Below, one piece after another: positions 25,083-34,310 of a stretch of 64,000 nucleotides of DNA. Every line of letters starts with the position of its first letter. The first letter of the stretch is position 1. The notes under the pieces were generated by a model. The model ran no database searches and was not told the DNA's origin. It saw only the letters and a program-made list of their open reading frames with translations. Source of the DNA: JAGHKQ01 sp041920565 (GTDB taxonomy: Bacteria > Bacillota > Bacilli > Bacillales > Bacillaceae_G); assembly GCA_041920565.1 (NCBI GenBank), contig JBHGXS010000022.1, forward strand, positions 1-64,000. Reading direction: 5' to 3'. The translations under genes were made by a program, and so were the position numbers.

Positions 25083-26869
25083 TGTTTTGGAGAAGCGTAG
25101 TAGGGAAGCTTTGGGTTACCATTTTGCTTCTCGTATCATTTGTCTTGGGTTTTGTAGCCATTTTGCTGTTGCAATTATTTGAGAATTATTACATAAAGGG
25201 AAATGAAACGCGTTTAATGAATTATGCGGTAAAAATTGCTCAAATGATTGAGGACGGCACGGATTACAAAACGGTGGAAACAGTATCGTATCAACTGGTA
25301 GATCCGCTTTCAAAAATCATGATTGTAAAAGATGACGCTCACGTTTCGTATTCGCCAAGTACCGGTTCTCTTGTAAAAATACCCATTGAAACTATAAAAA
25401 AAGACAAAGATATACAAAAAGTGTTTACAGAACATAAGAAAGTCAGCAAAAAGTTATACTCTCTGAAAAATAAGGAAAAGAATAAAAAGAATTACGAGGT
25501 TATACTTGTTGGTGTTCCTCTTGATACAGCAGACACAAAAAATGGAGCCGTTTTCATTTATCAATCCCTTGAGGTTACTCAGCGAGCAATGGAAACAGCA
25601 ACTGACTTTGTCTTTTTGTCAGCCGGAATTGCCATCATCTTAACAACATTTTTTGCCTTTTTCCTTTCTACAAGAATTACTGCACCGCTCAGAAAAATGA
25701 GGGAAGTGGCGTTTGAAGTAGCCAGGGGGAAATTTGATGTAAAAGCACCTATGGTATCAAGAGATGAAATCGGGGAACTGGCCACTGCGCTCAATCAAAT
25801 GGGAAAACAGTTGAAGTTCAATATGAATGCGCTGAAGCAGGAAAAAGAACAGCTTTCAAGCATTCTTAGCAGTATGGCGGACGGGGTTATCACTTTGACT
25901 CAAGAAGGAGAAGTAATGGTCATTAATCCGCCTGCGGAACGTTTTTTACAGCTATGGTATGAGGAAAACAAGATGGAAATGAATCCGCAGCAGCTTCCCT
26001 TTGAATTAATGGATTTGTTTCATCGGGTAGTAAAGTCTGAGCAGCAGCAAGTCATTGAAATTAATCTGCAAAAAGGCAATTATGTAGTCTTGATGTCACC
26101 GCTCTACAATCAAACAAAAATACGCGGAGCAGTGGCGGTGTTGCGGGATATGACAGAAGAGCGGCGTCTTGAAAAAATGCGTAAAGATTTTATTGCAAAC
26201 GTATCGCATGAGCTGCGTACTCCGATGGTGATGCTGCAAGGATACAGTGAAGCCATTTTGGACGATATTATTTCAACAGAGGAAGAAAAGCGGGAGTTTG
26301 TGCGAATCATCTATGATGAATCGGTTCGTCTTGGCCGGCTTGTGAACGAGCTGCTGGATTTGGCGCGAATGGAAGGCGGACATATTGAACTGAATATAGC
26401 AGAAATGGATATTGCGCCGTTTGTTGAAAAAATTATTCGTAAATTTCAAGGGATTGCAAAAGAAAAAGAAGTGCAGTTACGAGCTCAATTTCTTACTCAT
26501 ATCGATACCTTTATGTTCGATGGGGATAGAATAGAGCAAGTTTTGACCAATTTGATTGATAATGCGATCCGTCATACAAATGCAGGCGGCAATGTAACTC
26601 TTATCATTAACGAAGTAGACGGGTCGTTAGTTTTTGAAGTGAGAGATTCAGGTTCCGGTATTCCGGAAGAAGATATACCATTTGTGTTTGAGAGATTTTA
26701 CAAGGTTGACAAGGCCCGCACACGTGGCAAAACGGGAGGAACAGGACTGGGATTGGCTATCGCTAAAAATATTGTCCAAGCCCATGGGGGTCACATTTCC
26801 GTTTTCAGTATTGTGAACGAAGGAACCACGTTCTCTGTTTCATTGCCGCGAAAAAGAGAGAATCAATAA
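25082..26869 (+). CDS. resE: Sensor histidine kinase ResE
   Basis: The 595-residue kinase has two membrane segments (about 10-30 and 165-190) around an extracytoplasmic sensor region, then HAMP, a PAS-like domain (about 255-350), the H-box FIANVSHELRTPMVM, and ATPase motifs NLIDNAIRHT, RDSGSGIPEED and GGTGLGLAI. It is the cognate kinase of ResD; the ATGA overlap shows translational coupling. Confidence 0.95.
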   Translation: MFWRSVVGKLWVTILLLVSFVLGFVAILLLQLFENYYIKGNETRLMNYAVKIAQMIEDGTDYKTVETVSYQLVDPLSKIMIVKDDAHVSYSPSTGSLVKIPIETIKKDKDIQKVFTEHKKVSKKLYSLKNKEKNKKNYEVILVGVPLDTADTKNGAVFIYQSLEVTQRAMETATDFVFLSAGIAIILTTFFAFFLSTRITAPLRKMREVAFEVARGKFDVKAPMVSRDEIGELATALNQMGKQLKFNMNALKQEKEQLSSILSSMADGVITLTQEGEVMVINPPAERFLQLWYEENKMEMNPQQLPFELMDLFHRVVKSEQQQVIEINLQKGNYVVLMSPLYNQTKIRGAVAVLRDMTEERRLEKMRKDFIANVSHELRTPMVMLQGYSEAILDDIISTEEEKREFVRIIYDESVRLGRLVNELLDLARMEGGHIELNIAEMDIAPFVEKIIRKFQGIAKEKEVQLRAQFLTHIDTFMFDGDRIEQVLTNLIDNAIRHTNAGGNVTLIINEVDGSLVFEVRDSGSGIPEEDIPFVFERFYKVDKARTRGKTGGTGLGLAIAKNIVQAHGGHISVFSIVNEGTTFSVSLPRKRENQ

Positions 26870-26923
26870 AACTCTTGACGACAAATCTTGTTTCCTATGA
26901 AACAAATGTAACAAAGAAAATAC

Positions 26924-26952
26924 TTGTAAATTCTGAATTTTTTCTTTATGAT
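26924..26952 (+). promoter_or_regulatory. SigA-type promoter of the cobalamin operon
   Basis: TTGTAA (26924-26929) and TATGAT (26947-26952) are 17 bases apart and stand about 30 bases before the riboswitch. Confidence 0.6.
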
Positions 26953-26984
26953 GTTATTGTATGAAAATTTTATATGAATATGAA

Positions 26985-27180
26985 AGTAAGGTGTCTAAAG
27001 AAGACTGAAAAGGGAATTTGGTGAAAAACCAAAGCTGTCCCCGCAACTGTAATGTGGACGAAATGGGTTGCCACTGTATTTATACGGGAAGGTCCAAAGT
27101 AGGATGAAGCAGAAGCCAGTAGACCTGCCTTATTGTTTCCATGTATTGCTGTTCCTCGGGGAGTGGGAATGGGGTGCAAC
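26985..27180 (+). promoter_or_regulatory. Cobalamin riboswitch
   Basis: The leader contains the cobalamin-element landmarks in order: AAAAGGGAAT, GCTGTCCCCGCAACTGTAA, GCCACTG, GGGAAGG and GATGAAGCAGAAGCCAGTAG. Such elements bind coenzyme B12 and switch off downstream genes. It precedes the btuF-led operon. A downstream segment GGAATGGG (27166-27173) can pair with the left arm of the terminator at 27233-27240. Confidence 0.95.
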
Positions 27181-27185
27181 GAAGG

Positions 27186-27260
27186 CAAAGACCTGGATTA
27201 TTGGTCTTTTTGCTTATTTATGTTGTGTAAAACCCATTCCTTGGAATGGGTTTTTTTGTT
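27186..27260 (+). terminator. Riboswitch-controlled terminator region
   Basis: Two hairpins follow the aptamer: AAAGACC/GGTCTTT with T tail (27186-27212), and AACCCATTCC/GGAATGGGTT with seven Ts (27231-27258). The second can be replaced by pairing with GGAATGGG inside the aptamer 3' part, the usual arrangement for transcriptional attenuation. Confidence 0.85.
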
Positions 27261-27411
27261 AGTTAAAAGAATATATTGCTAAGCTCTATATTCTTTTACC
27301 ATAAAGCTCCTGCGCTTTTTAAATTGCTGAGTGTCCCTCATAACATATCCTTTTTCAATTTAAGAAGCGTTTGAGCACATACATAAAATTTCACTTTAGG
27401 GAGTTGGAAAA

Positions 27412-28377
27412 ATGAAAGCAGGAAAGTTTATGTTTCGCTTGGTCACTGCACTGATGCTCATGATTGGAATTCTGGCGGGCTGTTCGGACAGCACATCAAA
27501 GAAAGAGCAAGTGCAAACTCAAAATTCAAAGGCATTTCCGGTAACAGTGAAAGATGGCGCCGATAAAGAAGTTACGATTGAAAAAAAACCGGAAAGAATA
27601 GTATCGCTTATTCCGAGCAATACCGAGATTGCATATGCTTTAGGCTTAGGGAATGAAATTGTAGGGGTTTCAGATAATGATAATTATCCGGAAGATGTAA
27701 ATAAGAAGGAAAAAGTAGGCGGAATGGAACTGAATATTGAAAAGATTATTTCCCTTAAACCGGATCTTGTATTGGCACATGCATCTGCGATGGGAACTTC
27801 CAAAGACGGGTTGAAGCAGTTAGAAAGCGCAGGCATTCCTGTTGTTGTTGTAAATGATGCTTCCAATTTTGAAGATGTGTACAAGTCTATCGAGCTTATA
27901 GGAAAAGCGACAGGAACCTCTGATAAAGCAGCGGCAACTGTCAAAGAAATGAAAGATAAGCTTGCAGCCATAAAGGAGAAGGCAAAAGCAATAGAAGAAG
28001 GAAAACGCGCCAACGTATGGGTTGAAGTGTCGCCGGCGCCGGAAATTTACACTGCTGCAAAAGGTACATTTATGGATGAAATGTTAAAGGTAATCGGCGC
28101 TAAAAACGCAGTTTCTGACAAGAAAGGCTGGGTTCAATTTACTGAGGAAGAAGCTGTGAAGCTAAATCCGGATGTCATCGTTACTACATACGGATATTAT
28201 GTACCAAACGCAGCGGAGCAAGTAATGAGCCGGACAGCGTGGCAAAATGTGCCGGCTGTGAAAGAGAAGAAAGTATATGATGTTGATTCTGATTTAGTCA
28301 CTCGTCCGGGACCACGCATAGTAGAGGGAGTCGAAGAGCTTGCAAAAGCAATTTATCCAGACGTTTTCAAAAAATAA
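27412..28377 (+). CDS. btuF: Cobalamin/corrinoid ABC transporter, substrate-binding lipoprotein
   Basis: The 321-residue protein has a lipoprotein signal (GILAGC) and a PeripBP_2 fold beginning ERIVSLIPSNTEIAYALG, typical of BtuF. It captures corrinoids outside the cell for the BtuC-BtuD transporter encoded next. It is the first gene behind the cobalamin riboswitch, which supports corrinoid rather than siderophore specificity. Confidence 0.9.
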   Translation: MKAGKFMFRLVTALMLMIGILAGCSDSTSKKEQVQTQNSKAFPVTVKDGADKEVTIEKKPERIVSLIPSNTEIAYALGLGNEIVGVSDNDNYPEDVNKKEKVGGMELNIEKIISLKPDLVLAHASAMGTSKDGLKQLESAGIPVVVVNDASNFEDVYKSIELIGKATGTSDKAAATVKEMKDKLAAIKEKAKAIEEGKRANVWVEVSPAPEIYTAAKGTFMDEMLKVIGAKNAVSDKKGWVQFTEEEAVKLNPDVIVTTYGYYVPNAAEQVMSRTAWQNVPAVKEKKVYDVDSDLVTRPGPRIVEGVEELAKAIYPDVFKK

Positions 28378-29395
28378 CCGATATATATCTTATATGCTTA
28401 CGTTCATATTCGCGGTCGCTGCAGTAGTAATGGGGATATCGATGGGATCTACATCGATTCCCTTTTCTGCTACTTTGGCCGTTCTTGTGGACCGGTTATT
28501 TCATATAAAGGTTGGCTCAGCGGATCATGCGTTAACCAACATTATCATGTCGATTCGGCTGCCGAGAGTGCTGCTTGCATTTTTAGTCGGTGCTTCCTTG
28601 TCTTTAGCAGGAGCGGCGTTTCAGGGGTTGTTAAAAAATCCGTTGGCTGATCCGTATACTCTTGGCGTGTCGTCCGGGGGAGCGTTAGGGGCTGTTTTTG
28701 TTCTGTTTTTCCAGATTCAGCTTCCGTTACTGCAATCCTTCACCTTGCCTGTTGTCAGTATAACTGCCAGTCTTACAGCATTATTACTTGTTCTTCTGTT
28801 TGTAAGACTTGCCGATCCACGCATGAGCATCGAGTCTTTTATTTTAACGGGAATAATATTGAGTGCGTTTTTTGGGGCGCTTCTTTCTCTTCTGATTGCT
28901 CTTACGGGGGAAGAACTGCGGCATATTATATCGTGGCTGCTCGGAAGCGTTTCCATGAGAGGATGGGACTATATTAAACTATTGCTGCCTTTTACAATGC
29001 TTTCTTTTACGATTTTAATGCTGTTTGCAAAGGATTTAAATGCATTATCTTTTGGAGAAGAAAGCGCGCTTCATCTTGGTGTAAATGTCAAAAGAGCGAA
29101 AACAGCTGTTTTGACTTGTGCTTCCGTATTAACGGGAGCTTCTGTTGCAGTATCCGGAACAATAGGGTTCGTCGGATTGGTTATTCCCCATGTAACTCGA
29201 ATGATTTGGGGACCGAACCATATTCGTCTCTTGCCGTTATCAGCATTGACAGGCGGAGCGTTTTTAGTTCTCGCCGATTTAGTATCACGAACTATTATTG
29301 CTCCGTCAGAATTGCCGATTGGCGTTATTACCGCCATTATCGGTGCACCCGTGTTTGCGCTGTTATTTATTCAACGAAATAGAAAAAGGAAGTGA
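28340..29395 (+). CDS. btuC: Cobalamin ABC transporter permease
   Basis: The FecCD-family permease has about ten membrane segments and the conserved blocks GAAFQGLLKNPLADPYTLG, GTIGFVGLVIPHVTRM and ELPIGVITAIIGAPVF. The start is uncertain: a TTG at 28340 with GGGAG upstream overlaps btuF by 38 bases and keeps the usual cytoplasmic N-terminus (351 residues), whereas the ATG at 28394 would begin right at the first membrane helix. Confidence 0.9.
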   Translation: MQKQFIQTFSKNNRYISYMLTFIFAVAAVVMGISMGSTSIPFSATLAVLVDRLFHIKVGSADHALTNIIMSIRLPRVLLAFLVGASLSLAGAAFQGLLKNPLADPYTLGVSSGGALGAVFVLFFQIQLPLLQSFTLPVVSITASLTALLLVLLFVRLADPRMSIESFILTGIILSAFFGALLSLLIALTGEELRHIISWLLGSVSMRGWDYIKLLLPFTMLSFTILMLFAKDLNALSFGEESALHLGVNVKRAKTAVLTCASVLTGASVAVSGTIGFVGLVIPHVTRMIWGPNHIRLLPLSALTGGAFLVLADLVSRTIIAPSELPIGVITAIIGAPVFALLFIQRNRKRK

Positions 29396-29400
29396 AATCC

Positions 29401-30885
29401 TTGCTGGAAGTGAAACATCTCCAATTTCAATACAATCCTGAGAAGCCTATTTTACAGGATGTGTCTTTTTCTGTAACGAGGGGAGAAATGATTGGCATAC
29501 TGGGGCCTAACGGCAGCGGAAAGACCACGCTTCTCAAATTGATCAGCAAAACTCTCGTCGGCCAGCAGGGGGAAGTATATGTAGATGGGAAAAGCATTAC
29601 AGAATATACCCGTAAAGAATTAGGAAAGAAGATGGCGGTGTTGCCGCAAAAACTGGAAGGGTTGTTTGAGTACACTGTATATGAAACGGTAAGTCTTGGG
29701 CGGTATGCCCATCAACAAGGGCTGTTTTCGTTTTGGACGAATGAAGATGAAAAAATTGTTCAAGACGCAATGGAGAAAACATGTGTCTTTCATTTAGCAA
29801 AGCGGACGCTTTCCTTTTTGAGCGGAGGAGAAAGGCAACGTGTGTTCTTGGCACAGGCTCTCGCTCAGCAGCCCGAATTGCTGTTGCTGGATGAACCTAC
29901 GAATCATTTAGATTTGTCCCATCAAATTCAGCTGTTTAACTTGTTAAAAAGATGGACCAAAGAGAATAAGATGACTGTGGTAGCGATTTTTCACGATTTG
30001 AATATGGCCAGCATGTACTGTGATCGGTTGTTGCTATTAAATGACGGGAGGCTTGTTGCGGATGATATCCCGCAACAGGCATTAAATGAAAAGCTGTTGA
30101 ACGAAGTGTATCATGCATCTGTAAAGCGGCAATCACATTCTTCTTTGCCTAAGCCTGTTATTACGTTTGTTCCTGACTTAAAAAACAAGACGGAGTCCGC
30201 ATCTTTATCAGACATTCTTTCTGTTCAGATGTCAAAGGAGAGCATTGCAGTACAGACAAGTCAGCCGTTTAAAACATTATCCTCCGCCTTAGTGGGAGAA
30301 GGGTTTTCGTGGGCTTCATCTTTTGTGAATCGGCATGTTCCTTTAGATTATGAATGCAGCGACGCAAGAGAAGAAATGAAGCAGTTTTTGAGAAGACATG
30401 GATGGGATAGCGAACAGTGTGTCGGAATGATGACCGCGGCTTCTCTTGAAGATGTTGTGATGAAAAGCTATGAAGATGTCCATTTTTCTGTATCCGTTTT
30501 TATTACAACCGGTATTTCAAATGCTGTAGATGCAGCGGCCAGCGTAGAACGATTTGATGAAATTCAGGCTCCGGGTACAGTGAACATATGGATTTTTATT
30601 CAAGGAAATTTAACAGAAGCAGCCTTCGCTCAAGTAATGATGGTGGCAATAGAAGCAAAAACAAAAGCGTTTATGACAGAAGAAGTGTTGGATCCTAAAA
30701 CGAATACGATTGCTACGGGAACCTCTACTGACAGTATTGCCGTCGCGGCATCGCAAACTCATGAACACTTTTTATATGGAGGATCGATTACTCAGATAGG
30801 AAAAGTGATCGGCTATTTAGTGTACGAGGGAACAAGAGAAGGAATCAGAAAGTCTCGTAAGCGGGTGGAAAGCAAACGATGCTGA
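29401..30885 (+). CDS. btuD: BtuD ATPase fused to CbiZ adenosylcobinamide amidohydrolase
   Basis: The N-terminal ~255 residues are an ABC ATPase with Walker A GPNGSGKTT, signature LSGGERQRV and Walker B LLLLDEPTNH. The C-terminal ~220 residues match CbiZ (GEGFSWASSFVNRHVPLDY, GMMTAASLEDV, TGTSTDSIAVAAS), which cleaves the amide bond of adenosylcobinamide or pseudocobalamin to give adenosylcobyric acid for remodelling. B. subtilis YvrA has the same fusion. The TTG at 29401 is preferred because AAGGAAGTGA sits just upstream; a GTG at 29392 overlaps that site and the btuC stop. Confidence 0.9.
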   Translation: MLEVKHLQFQYNPEKPILQDVSFSVTRGEMIGILGPNGSGKTTLLKLISKTLVGQQGEVYVDGKSITEYTRKELGKKMAVLPQKLEGLFEYTVYETVSLGRYAHQQGLFSFWTNEDEKIVQDAMEKTCVFHLAKRTLSFLSGGERQRVFLAQALAQQPELLLLDEPTNHLDLSHQIQLFNLLKRWTKENKMTVVAIFHDLNMASMYCDRLLLLNDGRLVADDIPQQALNEKLLNEVYHASVKRQSHSSLPKPVITFVPDLKNKTESASLSDILSVQMSKESIAVQTSQPFKTLSSALVGEGFSWASSFVNRHVPLDYECSDAREEMKQFLRRHGWDSEQCVGMMTAASLEDVVMKSYEDVHFSVSVFITTGISNAVDAAASVERFDEIQAPGTVNIWIFIQGNLTEAAFAQVMMVAIEAKTKAFMTEEVLDPKTNTIATGTSTDSIAVAASQTHEHFLYGGSITQIGKVIGYLVYEGTREGIRKSRKRVESKRC

Positions 30886-31847
30886 TCTATCATATCATTG
30901 CTATCTGTTTTGCCTTGCTGCTGGATTGGTTCATTGGAGATCCGAGATGGTTTCCTCATCCTGTTGTTGGTTTTGGAAAAATCCTTAGTTATTGCGATAA
31001 AAAATGGAATAACGGTTCTTATAGAAAAGTAAAAGGAATTATGGTTGTCGGTACAGTAAGTATCATCCTTCTGTCAACAACATGGTATATTGTGAAAATG
31101 AGTTACGAACTCCATCCTTTTATCGGAATCCTTACAGAATCATCTATCATTTTCACCGCAATAGCCGCTAAGAGCTTAAAGGAAGCTGCACTCGATGTAT
31201 ATGCCCCTTTGCAAAACGGAAATCTTGTCGAAGCAAGAAAAAAATTAAGTTGGATTGTCGGAAGAGATACAGAAAAATTAGAAGAATCTGAGATTGTAAG
31301 AGGAGTTGTCGAAACGGTTGGCGAAAATACAAGTGACGGTATTACCGCCCCGCTTTTTTATGCATTTCTTGGAGGAGCGCCGTTTTGTATTTTGTATCGG
31401 TTTGTCAATACGTGCGATTCTATGTACGGATATAAAAGTGAGAAATACATAGAGTTCGGATGGGCTGCTGCCCGCTTCGATGACCTGCTTAACTATATTC
31501 CAAGCCGAATTACAGGGATTGTTATGATTATTAGTAACTTTTCAGCGTCAAAACAATCCTTACCTGCATGTTTGCACATCTTAAAAAGGGATGCCCCAAA
31601 GCATCCAAGCCCTAACAGCGGCTGGTGCGAGGCTGCAATGGCAGGTATACTCGGCGTTCAATTAGGAGGAACAAACTTTTATAAGAACGTCGTTTCAAAA
31701 AGACCGAAGCTGGGAAATAAGCTTGTTTCGCTTGAAGCAGGACATATCCTGGCTGCTGTCGCCATTATGATCCGCACAGTAATTGGCTTCACTATTCTTT
31801 TTTGTATAGGGGGACTTATCGTTGCGTTTACCATTGCACGGAGCTAA
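30879..31847 (+). CDS. cbiB: Adenosylcobinamide-phosphate synthase CbiB
   Basis: The 322-residue membrane protein has the CbiB/CobD motifs LLDWFIGDPRWFPHPVVGFG, VGRDTEKLEESEI, ETVGENTSDGITAPLFYA and KHPSPNSGWCEAAMAG. It condenses adenosylcobyric acid with aminopropanol-phosphate. Next to CbiZ it completes the corrinoid-remodelling step. It overlaps the preceding and following genes. Confidence 0.95.
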   Translation: MLIYHIIAICFALLLDWFIGDPRWFPHPVVGFGKILSYCDKKWNNGSYRKVKGIMVVGTVSIILLSTTWYIVKMSYELHPFIGILTESSIIFTAIAAKSLKEAALDVYAPLQNGNLVEARKKLSWIVGRDTEKLEESEIVRGVVETVGENTSDGITAPLFYAFLGGAPFCILYRFVNTCDSMYGYKSEKYIEFGWAAARFDDLLNYIPSRITGIVMIISNFSASKQSLPACLHILKRDAPKHPSPNSGWCEAAMAGILGVQLGGTNFYKNVVSKRPKLGNKLVSLEAGHILAAVAIMIRTVIGFTILFCIGGLIVAFTIARS

Positions 31848-32901
31848 TCCGCTACAACTTTATCATTCTCTTGGAAAGACACCACCTTCTCTTATTATGG
31901 ATTACAGCGTAAATACAAATCCGTTTATGAATGTGGATATGGCCGAGGAAATTTCGAAGGAGGCACTGCTGAAAGCCGTAACAGATTATCCGGATCCGTA
32001 CTGTACGGCTCTTGTACATAAGCTGTCAAACGAGAATGAGCTGAACCGGGAAAAGATATTAGTAACCAATGGCGGAATCGAGGCGGTGTATTTGTTGGCG
32101 CAGTATTTACAAGGAAAGCGAATCGGCATCATAGAGCCAACGTTTAATGAATACCGGAGAGCATGTGCAACTTATGGCTGTACAATAGAACGTTATGCAG
32201 TGCATGAGGAAAATGGATGGAAGCCTGATGAAGATACGGTTTATTCATTTATTGCATCTGTAAATGCCGTCTTCTTATGTAATCCTAACAATCCCACGGG
32301 AACGGTTATAGAAAGGCCGGTTCTTTTGAAAATGTTGGGAGCAGCAAAGCAATCCGATACTCTTTTCATTGTTGATGAAGCCTTTTATGATTTTTGTATG
32401 GAGGATATCTCTGTTCTTCCTCTTTTATACGATTATTCCAATCTTGTTATTCTTCGCTCTCTTACGAAAATGCATAATTTGGCCGGGGTTCGCCTCGGTT
32501 ATGTGGCTGCAAACGAACAAATCATTCAACAATTACAGTCGCTTCAGCCCACTTGGAGTGTAAATGGAGTCGCTCAACTGCTTGGTCTATATTGTTTGGA
32601 GCAAACAGATTATGTCGAGATGACAAAACGATACATTGATGAGGAACGAAAGCGGATATTCGAATTGTTGAAAGGGTTGGAGTTTGTGTATTCGCCTTCG
32701 CAGACAAACTTTTACTTGCTTCGTCACTCTGAAAAAAGTACGGACGAATTATTTCATCATTTGCTGGGACATGGGATTGTATCAAGACATACCAATAATT
32801 TTGCCGGTTTGGACGGGAACTATGTACGGATGGCTGTCAAATTAAGAGCTGAAAACGATTATGTTTTGCAGCTTCTGGAGGATTGGGCGGTCAAATGCTG
32901 A
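31822..32901 (+). CDS. cobD: L-threonine-O-3-phosphate decarboxylase CobD (PLP aminotransferase fold)
   Basis: The 359-residue class-I/II aminotransferase-like enzyme starts HGANPLQLYHSLG, typical of CobD, and has NPNNPTGTVI, IVDEAFYDFC and the PLP lysine in RSLTKMHNLAG. CobD makes (R)-1-amino-2-propanol phosphate, the substrate of CbiB. Histidinol-phosphate aminotransferase is a close relative, but the operon and N-terminus favour CobD. The start is TTG at 31822 with AGGGGGA upstream. Confidence 0.88.
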   Translation: MRLPLHGANPLQLYHSLGKTPPSLIMDYSVNTNPFMNVDMAEEISKEALLKAVTDYPDPYCTALVHKLSNENELNREKILVTNGGIEAVYLLAQYLQGKRIGIIEPTFNEYRRACATYGCTIERYAVHEENGWKPDEDTVYSFIASVNAVFLCNPNNPTGTVIERPVLLKMLGAAKQSDTLFIVDEAFYDFCMEDISVLPLLYDYSNLVILRSLTKMHNLAGVRLGYVAANEQIIQQLQSLQPTWSVNGVAQLLGLYCLEQTDYVEMTKRYIDEERKRIFELLKGLEFVYSPSQTNFYLLRHSEKSTDELFHHLLGHGIVSRHTNNFAGLDGNYVRMAVKLRAENDYVLQLLEDWAVKC

Positions 32902-33428
32902 TTTTTGTAAGCGGAAATGTGAGAAGCGGCAAAAGTTCGTTCGCAGAGCAATTGGCCAAGGAAAGAGCGGGCAACGGTCATCTTCATTATATTGCCACGA
33001 GCCGGATAACGGATAATGAAATGAAAATTCGGATCATGAGACATCAAGATGCACGTAAGAGAGATGATGTTTATTGGAACACATGGGAACTGCCGCTAAA
33101 TATTCATGAAATAAGCGATCAGATCTCTACAGATGATACGGTTTTATTAGATTGCTTGACGGTATTGACAGCAAATGAATTATTTAAAAATGATTCAAAC
33201 GAGGATTGGAAGCAAGTATATGAACATATATTTGAGTCCATACGAAATCTTGCTTCTTGCTGCAAAACGTTCATTGTCGTATCAAACGAAGTGTTTCGTG
33301 AAGGAATTCCTCAAGAGGAAGGGACATTTGAATATATGAGACTGTTGGGCCGTCTTCATCAGCAGCTCGTATATGCTGCTGATGAAGCATATTTAATTAA
33401 GCACGGCATAGCAGTTCAAAAAAAATAG
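32895..33428 (+). CDS. cobU: Adenosylcobinamide kinase/adenosylcobinamide-phosphate guanylyltransferase
   Basis: The 177-residue protein has the CobU P-loop GNVRSGKSSFAE at the N-terminus, the GTP-binding RHQDARKRDDVYW region with the conserved His, VLLDCLTVLTANELF and IVVSNEVFREGIPQEE. It phosphorylates cobinamide and transfers GMP. The ATG at 32895 gives the standard N-terminus; an earlier TTG overlaps the upstream GGAGG. Confidence 0.93.
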   Translation: MLIFVSGNVRSGKSSFAEQLAKERAGNGHLHYIATSRITDNEMKIRIMRHQDARKRDDVYWNTWELPLNIHEISDQISTDDTVLLDCLTVLTANELFKNDSNEDWKQVYEHIFESIRNLASCCKTFIVVSNEVFREGIPQEEGTFEYMRLLGRLHQQLVYAADEAYLIKHGIAVQKK

Positions 33429-33477
33429 CTGTGTTCTAAAAGACCTAGAAGAAACAATAAAGTTTACGAACATAGCC
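33428..33477. repeat. Copy A of a ~50-bp palindromic dispersed repeat
   Basis: GCTGTGTTC at the left and GAACATAGC at the right are imperfect inverted repeats, with shared internal blocks (AAACAA, TTTACGAACA). A second copy lies at 63441-63492. This copy sits between cobU and cobS inside the operon. Confidence 0.65.
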
Positions 33478-33500
33478 AAAAATAGAGTTTGAAAAGAGGT

Positions 33501-34310
33501 ATGAGACAACAAGTGAAGCGCATCTATTATGGAATAATTTTGAGCTTTCAATTATTAACAGTCCTTCCTATTCGGCTGGAAGTTCCATGGAATAAGAAGT
33601 ATGCAAAGACAGCTGTGCACTTCTTTCCGTTTACAGGAGTCGTTCTTGGTGCTTTGCTTTCTGCTCAGTATTATTTCTTTTCACAATATACTTCGGTATC
33701 CATTGCTTTTCTTTCTTTGTGGATTATGTTCTTTACCATTTTATATTCCGGCGGGCTGCATATAGATGGCTGGATGGATATAAGCGATGCTATCGGCTCT
33801 CATCGTGATCGAGAAAAGAAATTGGAAATTTTAAAGGATTCCCGTGTCGGGGCGTTTGCTGTGCTTTCGCTTTTTTTCCTGTTAGCATTTCGTTTTTTGT
33901 TTATATTTGAAGTAATGTCAGATCAATCCTTTTTTCACTCTGCTTATCTTTTTTCGGTTCCCATTCTTGCTCGGGTCGGCATGATGCTGCTGCTCATATG
34001 GACGCCGTCTGCTGCCCGTTCTGGAATGGCTTATGCGTTTAAACAGCATATACAAATGCGGGACAGCATCTTCTCATTTATATATTGTTTCGGACTGTTG
34101 TTCTTATTGTATTGGCAAACTTCGCTGTCTCTTTTCTTTATCTGCTGTATTCTTACAGGCATAACAATCTTGTTTGTTTTGTTTTTTGGATTCATTTGTA
34201 AAAAGCAGTTTGGGGGCATTACAGGAGATATGCTTGGGGCTGTTACGGAAGGGTGTGAAACGTTATTATGGCTCGTACTATGGCTGTTACGCTTCTCCGT
34301 CACGGCTTAA
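33501..34310 (+). CDS. cobS: Adenosylcobinamide-GDP ribazoletransferase (cobalamin synthase)
   Basis: The polytopic membrane protein has the CobS motifs SFQLLTVLPIRLE, FFPFTGVVLGALL, GGLHIDGWMDISDAIGSHRDR, ILKDSRVGAFAV and GGITGDMLGAVTE. It joins adenosylcobinamide-GDP with alpha-ribazole or its phosphate. The exact start is uncertain: the ATG at 33501 lies only one base after AGAGG, with a TTG at 33489 and a GTG at 33513 as alternatives. Confidence 0.92.
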   Translation: MRQQVKRIYYGIILSFQLLTVLPIRLEVPWNKKYAKTAVHFFPFTGVVLGALLSAQYYFFSQYTSVSIAFLSLWIMFFTILYSGGLHIDGWMDISDAIGSHRDREKKLEILKDSRVGAFAVLSLFFLLAFRFLFIFEVMSDQSFFHSAYLFSVPILARVGMMLLLIWTPSAARSGMAYAFKQHIQMRDSIFSFIYCFGLLFLLYWQTSLSLFFICCILTGITILFVLFFGFICKKQFGGITGDMLGAVTEGCETLLWLVLWLLRFSVTA

